From Liolophura sinensis (lineage: Eukaryota; Mollusca; Polyplacophora; Chitonida; Chitonidae): DNA of 64,000 nt. This document shows, piece after piece, positions 53,905-64,000 of the stretch. The stretch spans positions 10,225,608 through 10,289,607 of the forward strand of contig NC_088299.1 in assembly GCF_032854445.1 (NCBI RefSeq), in the 5' to 3' direction. The translations under genes and the position numbers were made by a program. The notes under the pieces are model-generated. The model had not been told where the DNA came from. It saw only the letters and a list, made by a program, of their open reading frames with translations, and did no database searches. Each line of letters starts with the position of its first letter. Position 1 is the stretch's first letter.

Positions 53905-54262
53905 AACCTATATTATGTAAGAATTTTATACTGTATACTATATAAGAATTTTATGCCGTATGTAATATAAGAACCACGTTTATAATAAAAATTGCATACT
54001 GTATATTGTATGAAGTGCATACTATATATTCTATAAAAATTGCATTCTGTATATTATATAGCAAATGCATACTGTATATTATATAAAAATTGCATTCTGT
54101 ATATTATATAGCAATTGCATACTGTATATTATATAAAAATTGCATTCTGTATATTATATAGCAATTGCATACTGTATATTCTGTATATTATATAGCAATT
54201 GCATACTGTATATTATATAAAAATTGCATTCTGTATATTATATAAAAATTGCATACTGTAAA
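53905..54262. repeat. AT-rich array, 25/50-bp unit
   Basis: CTGTATATTATATAAAAATT and GCATTCTG alternate with ATTATATAGCAATTGCATA, giving a 50-bp dimer about five times, with degenerate units to the left. Confidence 0.9.
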
Positions 54263-55547
54263 TTTGTGGACATAAACAAATGAAAATGGTATGAAAATGG
54301 TATGAAAAGGTCTTGTGTCTTGCTGCATTAGCTAGGATAATAACTGGAAGATGCATCTGTATAAAGATATACGCCAGCAAATCAGGTGCTCAACAATATA
54401 TATAGCCGCCAGCTTATATGTACAACACATGGAATGTTCTTTATAGTACATCGTTTAATAAAAGCACGAAACCTGAACAGATTAAATATTTCCTTATCAG
54501 CATGTCTAAGAGCTACGCTCAATGTATTATTTGTCAATAAATTCTTTCGGCTTTCAATCCTTTTCCTGTTTCATAAAATCTCTTGAGGACGAGATTGGTG
54601 TTTGCGGCTTTCTCCTAGAAGAGATCTGCCAGATAAACGCCGCTGTTATCAGCCTAATTGATTGTTACATTACCATTTATTCTCTCCAGCTCGGCTATCA
54701 GACAGCTGATGCCCGTCATTCCAGGCTCAATTCTTCTGGCTTTTTCACACTTGTCTGGCCGGCAAATTCAATGCGATGACGACTGCCTTCAGCCATACAA
54801 CAATTACATAATCTCCTTAGACATTTGGACCAACACGTGCAGGTATATCTTAGTTAAACGTTGATTGTGGTCGAAACAGTTTCTGACAAAACGTTCTTTC
54901 TTGTATTTCACAATAGTGATCGAGATGTTTGATTGTTAGCTTTGGGTTTTACATATAATCCCTTATACCACTGTTTCGGTCATATCACGGCGGTGTCCCT
55001 TCGCAACAGGCCAGAGCTAATGTCGACATATTTTTAAGTTGTGTCAGTGACTGGAGATCAGACACCAAGTCACAAAACAGATATTTCTCAAGACACAACC
55101 TTTGTTATGCAGCTGATGTGTTCGTCAAGCTATGGCATTTTTCCTTGCAACTATGAGTTTTTTTCTAAAAAAAAACGAAGACCTTTGAGAAGGTTATTAC
55201 AAATGAAAAAGGAAAATACCACCCTTCTGAGAGTTACATTCCCATGTTTCAGTGAACAACTAGCCACATATCAGTCATATGGGGCCGATGTAACAACCGT
55301 CTGCGTGTACGAATGCCATATGTGGGCAGACATGTCTCAGCTGCAGTCCTATTTTTGGCCAATAAACTTGCCCCAGTTGTTACTCTTCCGGCAGTTAGTT
55401 TTAGTTGGCTACTTGCTGATTTGAGCAGATGAGCCTAATCCATTTAAGCAATGAAAGTTTCAGATACATCGACCATAACACATTTACACAATGGCTTCTT
55501 TAACAAGTTTGATTTCGTGTTTGTCTCGTTGTTGATATATATGTATG
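54263..55547. other. No recognisable gene
   Basis: A 127-codon open frame at 55041-55424 (+) shows no family features and is probably chance. Confidence 0.5.
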
Positions 55548-55695
55548 TATGTATTTATTTATTTATTTATTTATTTATTTGATGGGTGTTTTACGCGATA
55601 CTCAAGAATATTTCACTTATACGACGAAAACCGCCATTATGGTGGAAGGAAACCTGGCAGGTCTCGAGAGAAACAACGACCTTCGCACGGATACG
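55548..55695 (-). mobile_element. SINE 3' fragment
   Basis: On the - strand: CCACCATAATGGCGG, ATAAGTGAAATATTCTTGAG, CGTAAAACACCC and an AAATAAAT tail of about 30 bp. Confidence 0.85.
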
Positions 55696-56887
55696 CGTTC
55701 TTTTAAAACATTAAAATAAAACATTCTTTTATTTTCCTCTAAGAAGAGAAAACCATTACTGAGAATTATGAAGTTGTACATGAACCTCGTTTTTTCTCGC
55801 TTCAGTCTGTGTTTGACTTCATCAAAAAGTTCAAACTACATCCAAATATAATAAATGACTTACAAAATCAGAAAGTCAAAATAGTAAAACCAGGGCAGCG
55901 ACGACACTGCAGCGAATAATTGGCAAATGATCACACGCAACCGGTTAAATACGGCTTCTTGTCAATTAATCTCTGTTAGGGTTTTACTCTAACTGTTCAT
56001 GTTAATGCTTACACAGTAGGAAATTACACGCCCCCTAGCAACAGGGTTTTGCCAAAATAAAAAAAAATCAGTGGTATTATTGAAGTTCATTAGACCTCAC
56101 TGATCAAAAACCTGCATCACCTGTTCTCGATTTCCCTCTCCCACTCCCCTCCCCACGGCGTCTATTCTACTCTGCCTTTACCTTAACAACCACCCCATTA
56201 ACCTTGGTCAGTGCTCAGTCAAACGCGTAAAATCCAAACCGTTAAGAGAGGAGTCCATTTAGTGACTCCGTCCACGTGCTGTGACCATACATAAATGTGC
56301 GTAGGTCGAGCGGAAGTCACTTTGTCTCGCTGGCCAATCGGTTTAGGCTTATGTCACGTGCCCCGAGATCTAAGCACTTGTCACCGGTGATTACCTTATC
56401 TCCAGCCCTGAGCCACTTCGCACCGCTTTCTCTCTCTGCCCTCGTCTTGTGTTGTGGACTGTGGTAACCCCTGATTACTCTGTTTAGACGTGACTAAGAA
56501 CGGACAGCTTTCTCGCTCGGTCTCCTCATAATAAAAGAATTAGTCAATTGCTTGGCACTGACCTTTTTCCCATCACACGACTGCTAACTGCCGCGGGTTT
56601 TTTTTACCTTAAGCGCACCCTCTTACTCTACTACTCATCTTCTTTATTTTCCTGTAAAGCTTTTCTAATCTTTACAGCTCTAAACACTGTAGAAAAACGC
56701 ACGCGACTCAGAGGAAGTAACATATGTTGTAACAAGAAATACAGATGGATGGTAATGATGGATGTGATTTCAAATATTGAGACCATTGCTTTGACAAACA
56801 CCGCTAATTCTGATATACTGGCATTTTAGGTACATGGGCCTCTTTCTTGTTCAGTCTATTGTCTTTATACTTCCAACCATAATTCAT
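55696..56887. other. No recognisable gene
   Basis: It contains a - strand copy of the small dispersed repeat (about 55885-56015). Pyrimidine-rich 56100-56480 has no coding signature. Confidence 0.5.
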
Positions 56888-57018
56888 ACATGGAAAGGTC
56901 TGCCAGTAACCTGAGGATGATCGTGGGATTCCCCCGGGCGGTGCCCGGTTATCTCCCACCATAATGCTGATAGCCGAAATATTTTTGAGTATCAATCGTT
57001 AAGCACCAAATAAATAAA
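56888..57018 (+). mobile_element. SINE 3' fragment
   Basis: GGAAAGGTCTGCCAGTAACC, CCCGGGCGGTGCCCGG and TCCCACCATAATGCTG with an AAATAAATAAAT tail. It ends about 50 bp before the 55-bp satellite. Confidence 0.85.
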
Positions 57019-57067
57019 TGACATCCCATGTGGTTGATTCTTCCAGCTCCTTCAAACAGTACATGCA

Positions 57068-58490
57068 TCCCTGACACGGCTAATGATGCATCCCTGCCTA
57101 AGTGGTCGTTGATCCACCACTGAGTAATACACGGCTAACGTGGCATCCCTGCCTAAGTGGTCATTGATCCACCACTGAGTAAGGCCTGACTAACGAGGCA
57201 TCCCTGCCTAAGTGGTCGTTCATCCGCCACTGAGTAAGATCTGGCTAATGATGCATCCCTGCCTAAGTGGTCGTTGATCCACCACTGAGTAATTCCTGGC
57301 TAACGATGCATCCCTGTCTAAGCGTTCGTTGATCCACCACTGAGTAATACACGGCTAACGATGCATCCCTGTCTAAGCGTTCGTTGATCCACCACTGAGT
57401 AATACACGGCTAACGATGCATCCCTGTCTAAGCGTTCGTTGATCCACCACTGAGTAATACACGGCTAACGATGCATCCCTGCCTAAGCGTTCGTTGATCC
57501 ACCACTGAGTAATACACGGCTAACGATGCATCCCTGTCTAAGCGTTCGTTGATCCACCACTGAGTAATACACGGCTAACGATGCATCCCTGCCTAAGCGT
57601 TCGTTGATCCACCACTGAGTAATACACGGCTAACGATGCATCCCTGCCTAAGCGTTCGTTGATCCACCACTGAGTAATACACGGCTAACGATGCATCCCT
57701 GCCTGGGTGTTCGTTGATCCACCACTGAGTAATACACGGCTAACGATGCATCCCTGCCTGGGTGTTCGTTGATCCACCACTGAGTAATACACGGCTAACG
57801 ATGCATCCCTGCCTGGGTGTTCGTTGATCCACCACTGAGTAATACAGGGCTAACAATGCATCCCTGCCTAAGCGTTCGTTGATCCACCACTAACTAAAGA
57901 ATTGCAAACTATGCATCCCTGCCTAAGCGTTCGTTGATCCACCACTAACTAAAGCATCGTACACTATGCATCCCTGTCTAAGTAGTTGCTGATCCACCAC
58001 TAACTAAAGCATCGCAGACTATGCATCCCTGTTTAAGTAGTTGTTGATCCACCACTAACTAAAGCATCGTACACTATGCATCCCTGTCTAAGTAGTTGTT
58101 GATCCACCACTAACTAAAGCATCGCAGACTATGCATCCCTGTTTAAGTAGTTGTTGATCCACCGTACACTATGCATCCCTGTTTAAGTAGTTGTTGATCC
58201 ACCACTAACTAAAGCATCGCAGACTATGCATCCCTGTCTAAGTAGTTGTTGATCCACCACTAACTAAAGCATCGCAGACTATGCATCCCTGTTTAAGTAG
58301 TTGTTGATCCACCACTAACTAAAGCATCGCAGACTATGCATCCCTGTTTAAGTAGTTGTTGATCCACCATTAACTAAAGCATCGCAGACTATGCATCCCT
58401 GTCTAAGTAGTTGTTGATCCACCACTAACTAAAGCATCGCAGACTATGCATCCATGTTTAAGTAGTTGTTGATCAACCACTGAGTAATAC
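57068..58490. repeat. 55-bp satellite, about 26 copies, two subfamilies
   Basis: The core ATGCATCCCTG...TTGATCCACCACT repeats every 55 bp. Type A (to about 57885) has GAGTAATACACGGCTAACG; type B (about 57886-58470) has AACTAAAGCATCGCAGACT with TTTAAGTAGTTG. The last copy (about 58480) returns to type A. Confidence 0.95.
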
Positions 58491-58499
58491 ACGGCTAAT

Positions 58500-59075
58500 A
58501 TCTATATTCATATCTAACTATATAGTTTATATAGGAAAACTGGCGATCTGGTTACCATGACAACCTCAAAAATGGACAATTATGAATCTCACACATTGTC
58601 ATCTTTGTATTTATGTATTCACCAAAAATTAAAACTCTATGTGGAAAACTGTTAGAGTTATAGCCCGGACACGAAATCATATCTATCTATATAGTATGTA
58701 TAAGGAAAATGGCTATCTGGTTACCATGACAACTGCTGAAATTTACAAATTTGAGTCGCGACACATTGTTATCTGTGTATGTATGTATCCACCAAAATTA
58801 AAAATTTACGCAGAAAATTGTTGGAGTTATAACCCTGACACGAATACAGACAGACGTACGGACGTACAGACGGACAAAACGCTATGACATAATACACTTA
58901 CAATAAGAAGGTGTATAATGTACGAAAATTGGACGCAATCATGTAAAGAGAAGTAGTCAACACTTTTCAATGACGTTGATGTCGCTACAAGGCGAGATAT
59001 GTACACGCCATATGCAGAACCCTTCGGTAGATTGCTGTCCAAGTAAGGATAATTTACAAAAAATGTCAGAATTGA
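58500..59075 (-). mobile_element. Penelope-like element 3' fragment with duplicated tail
   Basis: On the - strand, about 59042-58960 encodes DSNLPKGSAYGVYISRLVA, like the segment after the RT core in Penelope-like elements. Downstream lies a roughly 165-bp dimer (GGCTATCTGGTTACCATGAC and GGCGATCTGGTTACCATGAC) and a CAGACGTACGGACGTACAGA tract. Broken and non-functional. Confidence 0.6.
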
Positions 59076-59096
59076 AACTATCCCTCTTGTGGTCTG

Positions 59097-59373
59097 GGGG
59101 GGCCTCCGTGGCTCAGTCGGTTAGCGCGCTAGCGCAGCGTAATGACCCAGAAGCCTCTCACCAATGCGGTCGCTGTGAGTTCAAGACCAGCTCATGCTGC
59201 CTTCCTCTCCGGCCGTACGTGGGAAGGTCTGCCAGCAACCTGCGGATGGTCGTGGGTTTCCGCCGGGCTCTGCCCGGTTTCCACCCACCATAATGCTGGC
59301 CGCCGTCGTATAAGTGAAATATTCTTGAGTACGGCGTAAAACACCAATCAAAAAAAAAAAAAAAAAAAAAAAA
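59097..59373 (+). mobile_element. SINE, best full-length copy of the AAATAAAT family
   Basis: The head is GGCCTCCGTGGCTCAGTCGG and TTAGCGCGCTAGCGCAGCG, with a GTGAGTTCAAGACC B-box region. The body contains CAACCTGCGGATGGTCGTGG, GGGCTCTGCCCGG and the end ACGGCGTAAAACACCAATCA with a 23-base A tail. It is inserted between two Penelope-like fragments. Confidence 0.95.
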
Positions 59374-59382
59374 TCTATGCGT

Positions 59383-60030
59383 CGAAACAGACATTCGTAT
59401 ACCAGTCGTCAGCCAGGTCAAAACCCCAAAACGACGTATAACACAGGCCACCAGAGAACTAAGAAAGTATATAAAGTACGAAAATTGGATGAAATCCTGC
59501 AAAGAGAATATCAACAATACTGGAAAGACGCAAGATAAGTTCTAGGCGACTGAGTGAAATCAAATTCAAATCGTGTACCAACACAGACCAACAAGGAAAC
59601 CGTTTTGGTCTTTGTACAAAAATATAAGTCCAGACAAGATGTACCATCTGGAGAGTTTGTGGTTTCCTTTAAATCCAGCGAAGGTGGGTAAATATTTTTC
59701 ACAGCCTTTGCTGTATATGGATTGTTTAAAGCCAGCAGATCATCAGTATATCGTTTAGTGAATGAGAAAGATCGGGCCTGATGAGGATTAACCCCTAAAT
59801 AGATTCTGCATATAGTCGTATTCATATGAGAACAGGTATAGGTCGGACAAAGGGGGGCAAAATTTGGAACCATCGGAATACCCATACACTGTTGATATAT
59901 GGTTTCCCGAATTTCACCTAGATGTTATTAATGAGAAACTCAAGCAACTCAATGAACATCGAAACAGCCAATAAATGGTAACCCTTGTATGTAGCGGAAC
60001 TGAAGAAGGCTTTGTTGCCTCTGACGTTAA
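59383..60030 (-). mobile_element. Penelope-like reverse transcriptase fragment
   Basis: The - strand frame 59885-59511 contains MGIPMVPNFAPLC, then FTKRYTDDLLALNNPY (YxDD-type catalytic motif) and IYPPSLDLKETT...CLDLYF. A further piece, ELLEFLINNI, lies upstream near 59955. The order GIPM-APL / Y-DDLL-LNN / IYP-L-LK-TT is that of Penelope-like elements. Stops, a lost segment after the LDL motif and missing ends show it is dead. Confidence 0.7.
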
Positions 60031-60262
60031 CATAACGGTTGTCCGTTTTGTTAAACCCCGACGCAATTAGTCATGAAATTCTATCTGTTAAATCCGTGTG
60101 AGGAAATCCCGAGCAGATATGTCCATTTACTGAATGTGTATTAGAGCGTCTGGTTCTTCAGTGAAACGTATAAAGTTTTTAAGTATCCACAGTTGACGCA
60201 TAATTTTTTTGTAATTAAACAAAATGACTGTACTTCTTGTACTTCTTGTAGTGCAGGTCTTA

Positions 60263-60735
60263 AGACCTGGCTAACGGTACATCCCTGCCTAAGTGGATAT
60301 TCACCATTGAGTAAGACATGCATCCCTGTATATTGTATATTGATCCACCACTGACGAAAGGATGCAGGCTATCATCCCTGCCCAAGCGCTCGCTGGTCCA
60401 TCAGTGACGAAAGTATGGCACCTGTCTAAGCGCTCGTTGATCCACCACTGACGAAACCATCGCAGACTATGTATCCCTGCCAAAGTGTATGTTGATCCAC
60501 CACTGACGATAGCATAACAGGCTATACATCCCTGCCTAAAAGTTCGTTGGTCCATCACTGATGAAAGCATGCTAGACTATGCATCCCTGCCTAAGTGTTT
60601 GTTGATCCACCACTGACGATAGCATAACAGGCTATGCATCCCTGCCTAAGAGTTCGTTGGTCCATCACTGACGAAAGCATGAAAGACTATGCATCCTTGC
60701 CAAATCCGTTCCTTGGTCCACCACTGACGAACAGG
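60263..60735. repeat. Second, degenerate block of the 55-bp satellite
   Basis: Copies of ATGCATCCCTGCCTAAG...TTGATCCACCACTGACGA of variable length, related to 57068-58490 but with GACGAAAGCAT ends. About eight copies. Confidence 0.9.
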
Positions 60736-63700
60736 TTGATTAACTGATGCCTTATTCCGAACTGAGAAGAATAATATAATCATCTTAAATACATCCACGT
60801 ATATAAAAACAACTAACAGATCAGAGTTAAGTCCCAATGTCGCGAAAGAAACGGAGTATTTGAGCAGCGTTAAAGAGTTTATAGCAAATGCAAGTACATC
60901 CCCATGGTTTATAGTTTTGAGTACAAAGTTAAGTGCTGAACATATGGAGCTCTGTCCAGACCTCTGATCACTGCTGACTTTTGACCCTGCTCCTTCAGAC
61001 AACTGTCCCACGACATTCGACAAGGCTTCGCCCATGACCTCCATTAATGATTATTTACCCCTGTATTTAATTGCTTCGTGAGCGATCTCTGTGAAAACAC
61101 GGAAACACACAAACATCAGTGTTACACATTTGGGTGGTCTAACAGTCGTACAAAACACGTGGGTTTGTTCCAGCAAGGCTGTTTATCTTGACTAGCTCAA
61201 GGCCTCCACTTTTCCTGATGGAAAGTCCAGATTCAACGTTATGGTGCACGTGGTTTGAGAAACCCAACTCCAAAGTGTGAGAGCCGTGTCACTACTATTT
61301 GGCAGGAATATGATCCAGAACAATTCAACGCCGGCATGTCTTCTAATTAGTAGTTCAACTGTCTCCGAGATAACGGTGTCCAGTTACTGTCTCATGGCAC
61401 GGGACTAGGCTTAAGTTCGCAGCTACACCCAGCAACTAAATACAGCCGTCTTCCAGTACAGTAACGCACACGAAGCTGTGGCGTACAGCTTGTGCGCTGA
61501 TAACCGGTTGGTTTTGATTTTTATGATATACCCAGAAAACTTCTGAAAGGCGAGAGCATTGGTGAATAAGAATTCAAGTAGACACCAGTAGGTTTTGCGG
61601 TTAAGTTTACTTTCCTCAGTCTCGTTATTTAATGAAAAGAATTCTGGGTCAGTCATGTGCAGATTCAGTTTGACTCACATACCGTTTACCGTCCGCGCAG
61701 CACACTCACATTTATACCGCCAGAGCCATTGAGTTTGGAACGTGAAGTAGCATACAGTTTTATTCAACCTTTTTTATAAACTTAAACGACAATACTTCAC
61801 ACGAACACAGGCACTTATCAAGTAAAACGTCTTAAAGTTTATCCACTGAAACAACTAATCTGTTATCTTGACAGAATATGTTTTCTTTGTGAAAGCGGAA
61901 TAGATTGTGCCACTAATACAAACCTTTATGTTATATATGAACAGACTTGTTCTGTTGTTCCAACAGGATATTTTTGATGGTGTAACGGTGCACTGCGTTA
62001 CCAATAACCTAATATTATCGTTCGGCAACATAATCCATCCCAGTATTACTCGGAAAACATAATATTATTCAAATGTAAGAGATGAGTTCTTGGTGTATAT
62101 ATGGAGTAAAGAGGTAAAATGTCGGCTGAAAGCTCAGCTGTATGACTTTTTGTGACACGCTCTTACAGTTGTTAAATCAGTCAATATCAGACAACTATGC
62201 ATGTACTTTTTATCGTGTTAAAATGATTCTAAAGTTTGATAACGTTACAGCGCGACGCGCTTGTTTAATGTTAAAAACTTTATTACCAATTTTGAAAGAT
62301 AACACATGAACAGGAGATGTTGATGTTTTGTTAAAAGTAATTATTTGGGCTATTCAAAAACAATAGTAATTCGATTGCATTTGCGTAGATCGATTTTTCT
62401 TTGCCAAAAATTGCCAGCATAGCGTCTTTTAAGTGACTAGTGATAACAGAAAACTTGGTTACAGCCTATGATATGGTGTATTACGTTCGAGTGACCCTTT
62501 GCTGTTTTCATGTGAAAAATTAGGCGTGATGGCACATTTTTAGATCCTTTTATTACCCAAACGGCGCTAACCCAAGGCCCATGTACACATTTACCATTAT
62601 CACGACTGTAACTGTAAACAGCCAAGAGGGACCTGTATACATTTAAACCTGGCCAACCAATGTATCCTGCAAGTTCTGTGTTGTTTATAGAACATGGGTT
62701 TCTACAGAACACGTGGTTTCCTCTTTCCAATAGGGTTGTAAACATTCCCATAGTGGCACGTGAGAGCAGATCTGGTTTACAAACCATCGCCAAGGTACTA
62801 GCGCGTTAACACTGATCATGTCAGCCAGAAATAGCTGAACTCCTTGTCACATCTTTAACTGCCTCGTGAATTGGCTAGAAGCAACTAGTTCTCCTTCATC
62901 ATCATCTACTATTTGATTCCGTAAATTCACACCAATGTTTAATTGGAAAGGCATGCGTTTTTACGCACGTCAAGTTTTGCGTACGTCAGCAAGTTGAAAC
63001 TGGAAGACTGGAATGATATCGGTGGGAAGTGGATTTGCGTAGGGGCGAAGGGGTGGTAAATCAGCGGAAAAGCCATAAAGGCGGTGAGAGATTTTAGTTA
63101 GACGTCAGCTCGCCCTTGCCTCCCATTTTACGCACATAAATCACGCATGAACTGGTTCGATGATCAGCCTGGTTTTACAAATAGAAACGTCAGAAGTCAC
63201 TCCAAGAAAGTACAAATATAACCCGAATATTCCACAGTGCCTTAAACACTAACAATATGGACACATCGTTGTTGTTGTTTCCCCTGATTCAGTACTTAAG
63301 TTCAATGTCTAAATTCGTAACCGTTCCAACCGCTTTACTTCAGAAGAATTTTATGTCCTACCCATCTGGGTTACAGTGCTATTTCTACGTTCGTTATTAA
63401 TAAAATGTTTGTTCTTATGCTCATACGATTATTGGTATAAGTATGTTTGGAACGGGAAAATCTGAAGGAAAATGTACAAGAAATGAAAATAGAGAATGTA
63501 GCGGAATATACGTTCAAGTTTTCCCATACAACAAATAATGATTAGTTTAAGATTTATGCTTATAGTTAAAGGAAAATAGCAAAAGGTTTCTTTTCATGAG
63601 TACCAGTACACTTTACTGGGCAATGAATATGGACAACGCTGGGCATTTGTTTCATGTCTCTCTAGCTGACAGTCTCGTGTGAATGATTTTTCAAAACAGG

Positions 63701-63963
63701 GCAAATATGATTCACGACAAAGGAATCGTAATGTTTGTGAAAAAATGAAAATATATCAGTAATCCAAGAAGTCATGTGATAATGAAAGAATTGATTCTGC
63801 ATATCTGGAATATATGAAGATTTATTCAACAAGGCACTTGTGGACTGTGTACACCATCTTTCTCCATTATTGGTGATACTTAAAATGCGTTTTTCTGATA
63901 AACTGTAATCCAAGATATCTTTAATGGCGAAAGTGTGCTATTCACTTTTTACTACTACAATCT
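60736..63963. other. No recognisable gene
   Basis: Short - strand frames (60646-61044, 61423-61656, 62437-62793, 63662-63913) were read for transporter or other family motifs and none was found. The missing SLC6 TM1 exon was not seen. No repeats recognised. Confidence 0.5.
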
Positions 63964-64000
63964 GTTCATTTATTTGACTGCTGTTTTAAGACGTGCTCAA
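63964..64000 (-). mobile_element. SINE tail cut by the window end
   Basis: On the - strand it reads TTGAGCACGTCTTAAAACAG and then AAATAAATGA, the 3' end of the AAATAAAT family; the body lies beyond 64000. Confidence 0.6.

Noticed and set aside
60646-61044. 132-codon - strand frame considered as the missing N-terminal exon of the transporter
   Set aside because: No TM1 motif (no Asp-containing helix or WRFPY-like segment), and its end is satellite sequence.
62437-62793. 118-codon - strand frame
   Set aside because: No recognisable family, no repeats and no splice context; length is compatible with chance in 64 kb.

Overview
The window is nuclear DNA of an animal, most likely a lophotrochozoan such as a mollusc or brachiopod. 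The reasons are GT-AG spliced genes with small exons in kilobase introns, many tRNA-derived SINEs (one family ending in AAATAAAT repeats, another in CTCA repeats, both types I associate with molluscan and brachiopod genomes), Penelope-like retroelement fragments, and very dense minisatellites. No prokaryotic gene, CRISPR array, rRNA or intact tRNA gene was seen. Most long open frames here are by-products of tandem repeats whose unit length is a multiple of three or of five.

Two spliced genes can be assembled by hand. On the + strand, 10007-23456, seven exons encode 272 residues of a secreted collagen/C1q-TNF-like protein of the FAM132 group (adipolin/C1QTNF12 and erythroferrone); the signal-peptide exon was not found. 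On the - strand, 48960 down to about 31000, twelve exons encode transmembrane segments 2-12 and a probable C terminus of an SLC6 transporter closest to the dopamine/noradrenaline carriers; the TM1 exon was not found and may lie beyond 64000. One SLC6 exon (37578-37689) lacks a single base, which breaks the frame. The two genes are convergent, with about 7.5 kb between their stop codons.

Layout: 1-478 is a 21-bp minisatellite; 479-10006 is upstream or intronic DNA with SINE pieces, a Penelope-like fragment (about 4.0-4.3 kb) and a 44-bp array (6.5-7.1 kb). The FAM132 introns hold a (TA)n tract, a 2.3-kb 42-bp array and a 2-kb 74-bp array. 23.5-31 kb is intergenic, with a SINE cluster, a dispersed repeat and two degenerate arrays. 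The SLC6 introns hold arrays of 21, 43, 73, 54/52 and about 150 bp, an ATTC-rich array carrying copies of a splice-donor region, and a 590-bp five-base-periodic array. 49-64 kb has more SINEs, an AT-rich array, two blocks of one 55-bp satellite and two Penelope-like fragments; no gene was recognised there.

The candidates for something undescribed are the splice-donor copies in the array beside the SLC6 exon at 47282, the domain-structured pentanucleotide array, the higher-order 44-bp array, and two dispersed repeat families that I could not name.
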